Origin: Betaproteobacteria bacterium
Lineage (GTDB): Bacteria > Pseudomonadota > Gammaproteobacteria > Burkholderiales > SG8-39
NCBI GenBank assembly: GCA_009693345.1
Contig: SHXL01000094.1
Location: 1-10,187, forward strand
Reading direction: 5' to 3'
Length of the DNA stretch: 10,187 bases
Shown: piece after piece, positions 7,400 to 10,187 of the stretch
How the letters are laid out: every line of letters starts with the position of its first letter
Position numbering within the stretch: position 1 is the first letter of the stretch
Program-made: the position numbers and the translations under genes
Notes under the pieces: generated by a model
Databases searched by the model: none
Told to the model about the DNA's origin: nothing
Seen by the model: the letters and a program-made list of their open reading frames with translations, nothing else

Positions 7400-7837
7400 G
7401 TGACGGAAAACGAGTTCAATTCGGTGTGTGCAATATTTCCGGTGCAACTCCAATGGGGCGAGTGCGGTCCGGCAGGGACCCTCCTCTATCCCACCTATTT
7501 CCGCTGGTTTGACGCTGCGACCTGGAACCTGTTTGCCCAGGTGGGCTATCACGCGAAGCGCATGCGCGCCGAACACCTGGCTACGCCGCTGGTCTCGGCC
7601 GAATGCCATATCAGGAACCCGGCCGAGCAGCAGGACCGCTGCGTGGTACGTTCGTGCATCGCGCGCTGGGGCGGCAAATCCTTCGTCGTCAGACACGACG
7701 TAGTGCGCGAAGACGGCACCCTGCTCGCCCAGGGCTCCGAGACGCGCGTCTTGGGCCGCTATGAAAACGGTCCGGGTTCGCCGATGAAGGGGCAGGCGAT
7801 CAGCGAGGAAATGAAGGCCCTGTTCAGGGCGCGCTGA
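7400..7837 (+). CDS. 4-hydroxybenzoyl-CoA thioesterase-like hotdog protein
   Basis: 145 aa from the GTG at 7400, single hotdog domain of the 4HBT family. Family sequence is clear: QWGECGPAGTLLYPTYFRWFDAA at the N-terminus (about residues 18-40), SAECHIRNPA, WGGKSFVVRHDVVRED and ETRVLGR. The Pseudomonas-type enzyme has the nucleophilic Asp in GDCDPAG; here that motif is GECGPAG, with Glu21 at the catalytic position and Gly23 for the second Asp. The likely reaction is hydrolysis of an aryl- or acyl-CoA; beside pobA, 4-hydroxybenzoyl-CoA is the natural guess, since its product is the PobA substrate. Start is uncertain: a second in-frame GTG at 7424 gives 137 aa, closer to the family N-terminus, and neither has a strong Shine-Dalgarno. 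The gap to the pobA ATG is 22 or 46 bp, so divergent promoters must overlap the genes. Confidence 0.85.
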   Translation: MTENEFNSVCAIFPVQLQWGECGPAGTLLYPTYFRWFDAATWNLFAQVGYHAKRMRAEHLATPLVSAECHIRNPAEQQDRCVVRSCIARWGGKSFVVRHDVVREDGTLLAQGSETRVLGRYENGPGSPMKGQAISEEMKALFRAR

Positions 7838-7850
7838 TTTTCTTTGCATG

Positions 7851-7873
7851 GCCGAGAGCTGATGCTCTCTGGC
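7851..7873. terminator. hairpin between convergent genes, possible weak terminator
   Basis: GCCGAGAGC, loop TGAT, then GCTCTC-T-GGC: nine pairs with one bulged T. It is placed in the 51-bp gap between the convergent thioesterase and isomerase genes. Neither side has a T-run, so a Rho-independent function is doubtful. Confidence 0.35.
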
Positions 7874-7888
7874 GTGCGTCGGCTCCTG

Positions 7889-8524
7889 TTATTCGGCATC
7901 GGGTTGCTTCGAGGGCTGTGCACGGTCGAAGGCGTCTAGCTTCATGCATTCGCCGAACACGCGCATTACCGTCGGAAAAGGCGAGGTGTCGCACTGGTAG
8001 CGCTGCGCATTGAATACCTGCGGCACGAGGCAACAATCGGCTATCGTCGGCGCGTCACCGTGGCAGTAGTCGCCCGTGGCGCCGCGCGAGAGTTCGGCTT
8101 CGAGCTTCTGGAAGCCGTCGGCAATCCAGTGGCGGTACCAGGCGTTGACCTGCTCGTCGTTCTGGCCAAGCGCACGCTTCAAGTGCTGCAGGATCCGCAG
8201 GTTGTTCACCGGATGAATTTCGCAGGCGATGAGCATTGCGAGGGAGCGAACGCGTGCCCTGCTGAGCGCATCCCCGGGCAGCAGCCGTGGCTTTGGGTGC
8301 GTTTCGTCGAGATACTCGATGATCGCGAGCGATTGCGTCAGGAGCCGGCCGCCGTCGTCGAGCGTCGGCACCAGCGCCTGTGGATTAATCGCGCCGTAGG
8401 TAGGTGCGCGGTGCTCACCCCTGGGCAGGTGCACAAACGCCGGCACGTAGGCGAGGCCCTTCAGGTTCAGGGCAATGCGCACACGGAACGCGGCGGAACT
8501 GCGGAAATAGGTATGCAGCTTCAT
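7889..8524 (-). CDS. maiA: glutathione-dependent maleylacetoacetate/maleylpyruvate isomerase (zeta GST)
   Basis: 211 aa, a zeta-class glutathione transferase that isomerises a cis ring-cleavage product to its trans (fumaryl) form. The thioredoxin-like domain (about 1-80) has the active-site stretch FRSSAAFRVRIALNLKG, cis-Pro53 in ALVPTLDDG, and Gln64-Ser65 for the glutathione gamma-glutamyl group. The helical domain has HPVNNLRILQHL and GDAPTIADCCLVPQVFNAQRY. The Cys of the eukaryotic SSCS motif is Ala11 here. The ATG at 8524 overlaps the end of the amidohydrolase remnant by ATGA. The nearby FAH-family hydrolase fits as the next step, acting on fumarylpyruvate (gentisate route) or fumarylacetoacetate (homogentisate route). 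No ring-cleaving dioxygenase is in the window, so the substrate cannot be settled; the nearby genes favour a gentisate-like route only weakly. Confidence 0.9.
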   Translation of the reverse strand: MKLHTYFRSSAAFRVRIALNLKGLAYVPAFVHLPRGEHRAPTYGAINPQALVPTLDDGGRLLTQSLAIIEYLDETHPKPRLLPGDALSRARVRSLAMLIACEIHPVNNLRILQHLKRALGQNDEQVNAWYRHWIADGFQKLEAELSRGATGDYCHGDAPTIADCCLVPQVFNAQRYQCDTSPFPTVMRVFGECMKLDAFDRAQPSKQPDAE

Positions 8525-9056
8525 TTCAATCCCAGGAGTCTTGCCGCATTTTTCTTCAGGATCAGAGGGCGCACCTCCGGCTTGATCGGCAATTTTTCGA
8601 ATTCAGCAATCCAGCGGTCGGGCTGGATGATCGGATTATCGCTGCCGAACAGCACCCTGTCCTTGAGCAGCGTATTCGCATTTTGGACCAGTTTGGGCTC
8701 GAAATACTTGGGCGACCAGCCCGACAGGTCAATGTATACGTTGGGCTTGTGCGTCGCCACCGACAGGGCTTCATCCTGCCAGGGCACTGAGGGATGCGTC
8801 ATGACAATCGGCATGTCTGGAAAATCGGCTGCTACATCGTCCAGGAATATCGGGTTCGAATACTTGAGGCGAAGGCCTCCGCCACCGGGCATGCCGGCGC
8901 CGATTCCGGTCTGGCCGGTGTGAAAAATCGCCGGTAGCTTCGCCTCCGCGATCACTTCATAGAGGGGGTACGCGTCATGGTTGTAGGGAAAGAATGCCTG
9001 CACCGTGGGATGGAACTTGAAGCCGCGTACCCCGTAATCCTTGGCAGGATCGACCT
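8521..9056 (-). pseudogene. amidohydrolase-2 family protein, N-terminally truncated
   Basis: The C-terminal part of a COG2159 metal-dependent amidohydrolase is intact: VDPAKDYGVRGFKFHPTV, FHTGQTGIGAG, MTHPSVPWQDEA, DLSGWSPKYF, VLFGSDNPI and LKKNAARLLGL. Family proteins are usually near 280-330 aa; only about 177 remain. The N-terminal strand with the HxH metal ligands is missing, so catalysis is unlikely. The frame stays open leftwards to a TGA at 9136-9138, but no ATG occurs in it. The first start codon is a GTG at 9003, inside the conserved HPTV motif and with no ribosome-binding site. Homology stops near 9056, where a different coding sequence begins (next entry). The stop overlaps the isomerase start (ATGA), a trace of the former operon. 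An assembly error is the main alternative to a real deletion. Confidence 0.75.
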
Positions 9057-9125
9057 GTCGGCGCGGCGCTCCGTCTTCACGTCGGCCGCGCCCAGCGGGA
9101 CCTTGCGGACTGGCGAGCCGCTCAT
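9057..9125 (-). pseudogene. 5' remnant of a feruloyl-CoA-synthase-like gene
   Basis: An ATG at 9125, 16 nt after the FAH-hydrolase stop, opens a frame starting MSGSPVRKVPLGAADV and then KTERRAD. This resembles the N-terminus of feruloyl-CoA synthases, which typically read like PVR-x-LG-xADV-x-ERRADG-SI before the AMP-ligase domain; I recall this pattern from the family and could not search it. Likeness ends after codon 23 (9057), exactly where amidohydrolase homology begins in another frame. The open frame runs on to a TGA at 8952-8954 (57 codons), but its second half is amidohydrolase sequence out of frame. It is therefore read as a deletion scar, with most of the ligase gene lost. A short unrelated ORF is the alternative. 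Confidence 0.45.
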
Positions 9126-9141
9126 TCGCGCTGCTTCACTG

Positions 9142-9834
9142 CTAGAGCGCCGGGACGATTTTGACCTTTAGCTCGCCCACGCCGTCAACGCCAGCGTGCA
9201 TGTCGTCGCCGGGTTTTACAGGCCCAACGCCCGCGGGCGTACCGGAGTAGATCAGATCGCCGGGCTCGAGAGTGTAGTACTCGGATAGGTAGGCGATCTG
9301 TTCGGGCACCGACCAGATCATGTCCGAAAGGTCGGCTTTCTGGCGTTCCTTGCCATTCAACCTAAGCCAGATCACACCCTTGGCCGGATGCCCGATCTTG
9401 GCGGCCGGAACCAGCGCACTGCAGGGCGCCGCCTCGTCGAAATCCTTGCCGAAGTCCCACGGGCGGCCGTGATCCTTGCCCAATTGCTGCAGATCGCGGC
9501 GCGTCATGTCCAAGCCGACGCCATAGCCGAAAATGTGCTCGTTGGCCTTCTTGGCGTCGATGCGGCGACCGCCCTTGCTAATGGCGACCACCATTTCGGT
9601 TTCATAGTGGTAGTTCGCGGTCTTCGGCGGGTAGTGCACATTGCCGCCGCCGGCCACGAGGGAATGCGCCGACTTGAGGAAGAAGAACGGCATTTCGCGG
9701 CCGTCGCCGCCCATTTCCTTCTGGTGTTCGACGTAATTGCGGCCGACACAGAAAATCCGGCGCACCGGGAACCGGTCGTTCGAGTCCTTGACCGCAACAG
9801 ACGGGATATCCCACATCGAAATCACATGTGCCAT
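9142..9834 (-). CDS. FAH-family hydrolase, fumarylpyruvate hydrolase-like
   Basis: 230 aa, single fumarylacetoacetate-hydrolase C-terminal domain of the small (FAHD1/NagK) type. It would cleave a C-C bond in an acylpyruvate; beside a maleylpyruvate/maleylacetoacetate isomerase the likely substrate is fumarylpyruvate, giving fumarate and pyruvate. Metal ligands are present: Glu78 and Glu80 in NYHYETEMVVAI and Asp109 in GYGVGLDMTRRDLQ. Other family marks are FCVGRNYVEHQKEMG, PFFFLKSAHSLV, WDFGKDFDEAAPCS and the glycine-rich SGTPAGVGPVKPGD loop. The start is supported by AGGAGA seven bases before the ATG. It is the first gene of a minus-strand operon with the deleted segment and the isomerase behind it. 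Related acylpyruvases or oxaloacetate decarboxylases are possible alternatives. Confidence 0.88.
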   Translation of the reverse strand: MAHVISMWDIPSVAVKDSNDRFPVRRIFCVGRNYVEHQKEMGGDGREMPFFFLKSAHSLVAGGGNVHYPPKTANYHYETEMVVAISKGGRRIDAKKANEHIFGYGVGLDMTRRDLQQLGKDHGRPWDFGKDFDEAAPCSALVPAAKIGHPAKGVIWLRLNGKERQKADLSDMIWSVPEQIAYLSEYYTLEPGDLIYSGTPAGVGPVKPGDDMHAGVDGVGELKVKIVPAL

Positions 9835-9910
9835 TCAGTGCTCTCCTAGAAGAAACGAAATTCTAGTGCTAGGATGGCCTTGTAGCTAATCGCCACCAAA
9901 GGGGGAGACG
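9835..9910. promoter_or_regulatory. divergent control region with an inverted repeat
   Basis: This 76-bp gap separates the divergent hydrolase operon and ABC-transporter gene. It holds an inverted repeat CTAGAA (9846-9851) / TTCTAG (9861-9866) with a 9-nt spacer. A TAGGAT (9870-9875, plus) and a TAGAAT (9865-9860, minus) could be -10 elements, but -35 matches are poor. An operator for a regulator of aromatic catabolism is a guess. The strong ribosome sites of both genes lie at its ends. Confidence 0.35.
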
Positions 9911-10187
9911 ATGAAAATAGAACTGACGCAGGTGTTCGCGGCGGCGTGTCTGGCTGCATTTGCGGCCGGCTCGAATGCGCAGACGGTCAAAGTGGGCGTG
10001 GTCCTGCCCTACTCCGGGGTCGGCGCTGAGTTTGCCCAGCAGGTGGATCGGGGTATCCAGACGTTCATAAAGCTCAATCCGAACGCATTCGGCCCTTACA
10101 AGGTGGAGCTGATCAAGCGGGATTCCAAGAACCCGAGCGGCGCGGAGGCCAAGACCGCGGTGCAGGAGCTGATCGTGCAGGAGAAAG
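9911..10187 (+). CDS. ABC transporter substrate-binding protein, branched-chain amino acid type (3' partial)
   Basis: The frame opens at ATG 9911 behind a strong GGGGGAG site and runs off the window after 92 codons. Residues 1-23 form a signal peptide (MKIELTQVFAAACLAAFAAG, likely cleaved in SNA|QTVK). The mature part begins TVKVGVVLPYSGVGAEFAQQ, followed by DRGIQTFIKLNPNAFGPYKV and KRDSKNPSGAEAKTAVQELI, the usual opening of the LivK-like periplasmic-binding family (Peripla_BP_6). Complete members are about 370-400 aa. It would capture a ligand in the periplasm for a Liv-type permease encoded to the right. Next to aromatic-degradation genes, such transporters often carry aromatic acids rather than amino acids; that is inference from context. 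Cys13 is not in a lipobox, so a soluble periplasmic protein is expected. Confidence 0.92.
   Translation, partial: MKIELTQVFAAACLAAFAAGSNAQTVKVGVVLPYSGVGAEFAQQVDRGIQTFIKLNPNAFGPYKVELIKRDSKNPSGAEAKTAVQELIVQEK

Noticed and set aside
7378..7419. N-terminal extension of PobA from a TTG at 7419
   Set aside because: The 14 added residues have no counterpart in PobA, and MRTQVGIIGAG from the ATG at 7377 matches the family N-terminus.
9003..9003. GTG at 9003 as a genuine start of a short amidohydrolase
   Set aside because: It falls inside the conserved HPTV motif with no ribosome site, and conserved family sequence continues upstream of it to about 9054.
9863..9872. CTAGTGCTAG as a strong synthetic-like promoter fragment
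   Set aside because: Resemblance to constitutive promoter spacers is superficial, and no -35 hexamer is found at the right distance.
9911..9979. Lipoprotein signal with Cys13 in the transporter binding protein
   Set aside because: The residues before Cys13 (AAA) do not form a lipobox and the hydrophobic segment continues past it; a normal signal peptidase I site follows at residue 23.

Overview
The window is GC-rich, tightly packed and single-copy in character. It most likely comes from a betaproteobacterium (Burkholderiales, Rhodocyclales or Nitrosomonadales type). The grounds are the NtrX-type regulator, an E. coli-like full-length MetH, a PobA and zeta-class GST isomerase of proteobacterial type, and an ABC substrate-binding protein next to aromatic-degradation genes. 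This is inference from protein character, not from a marker gene. Nothing looks like phage, IS, CRISPR, tRNA or rRNA.

Left part (1-5215): the end of an NtrX-like response regulator on the plus strand, whose AAA+ domain has lost its ATPase motifs, meets a 33-residue ribosomal protein THX gene on the minus strand with one base between the stop codons. Upstream of THX, also on the minus strand, is a complete cobalamin-dependent methionine synthase gene (metH, 1232 aa). The 176-bp gap before metH is the most interesting non-coding stretch. It carries a terminator-like hairpin with a U-tract ending about 10 nt before the start codon. It also carries two long complementary pairs (12 bp; 10 + 5 bp) whose order along the RNA gives a pseudoknot or switch topology. 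One of these pairs covers the U-tract and the ribosome-binding region. I recognise no known riboswitch there.

Middle part (5216-7837): pobA (4-hydroxybenzoate 3-monooxygenase) overlaps by an ATGA junction with a gene for a trypsin-fold/PDZ protein that has lost all three catalytic residues. A 4-hydroxybenzoyl-CoA thioesterase-like gene is divergent from pobA. Together, thioesterase and PobA could take 4-hydroxybenzoyl-CoA to 4-hydroxybenzoate and then protocatechuate.

Right part (7838-10187): a minus-strand cluster reads FAH-family hydrolase, then a damaged segment, then a glutathione-dependent maleylacetoacetate/maleylpyruvate isomerase. The damaged segment appears to join the first ~23 codons of a feruloyl-CoA-synthase-like gene to the 3' part of an amidohydrolase gene, so an internal deletion seems to have removed the bulk of both. 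Divergent from this cluster, the first 92 codons of a branched-chain-amino-acid-type ABC substrate-binding protein run off the right edge. Overall the right half reads as an aromatic-acid uptake and degradation region that has suffered one deletion.
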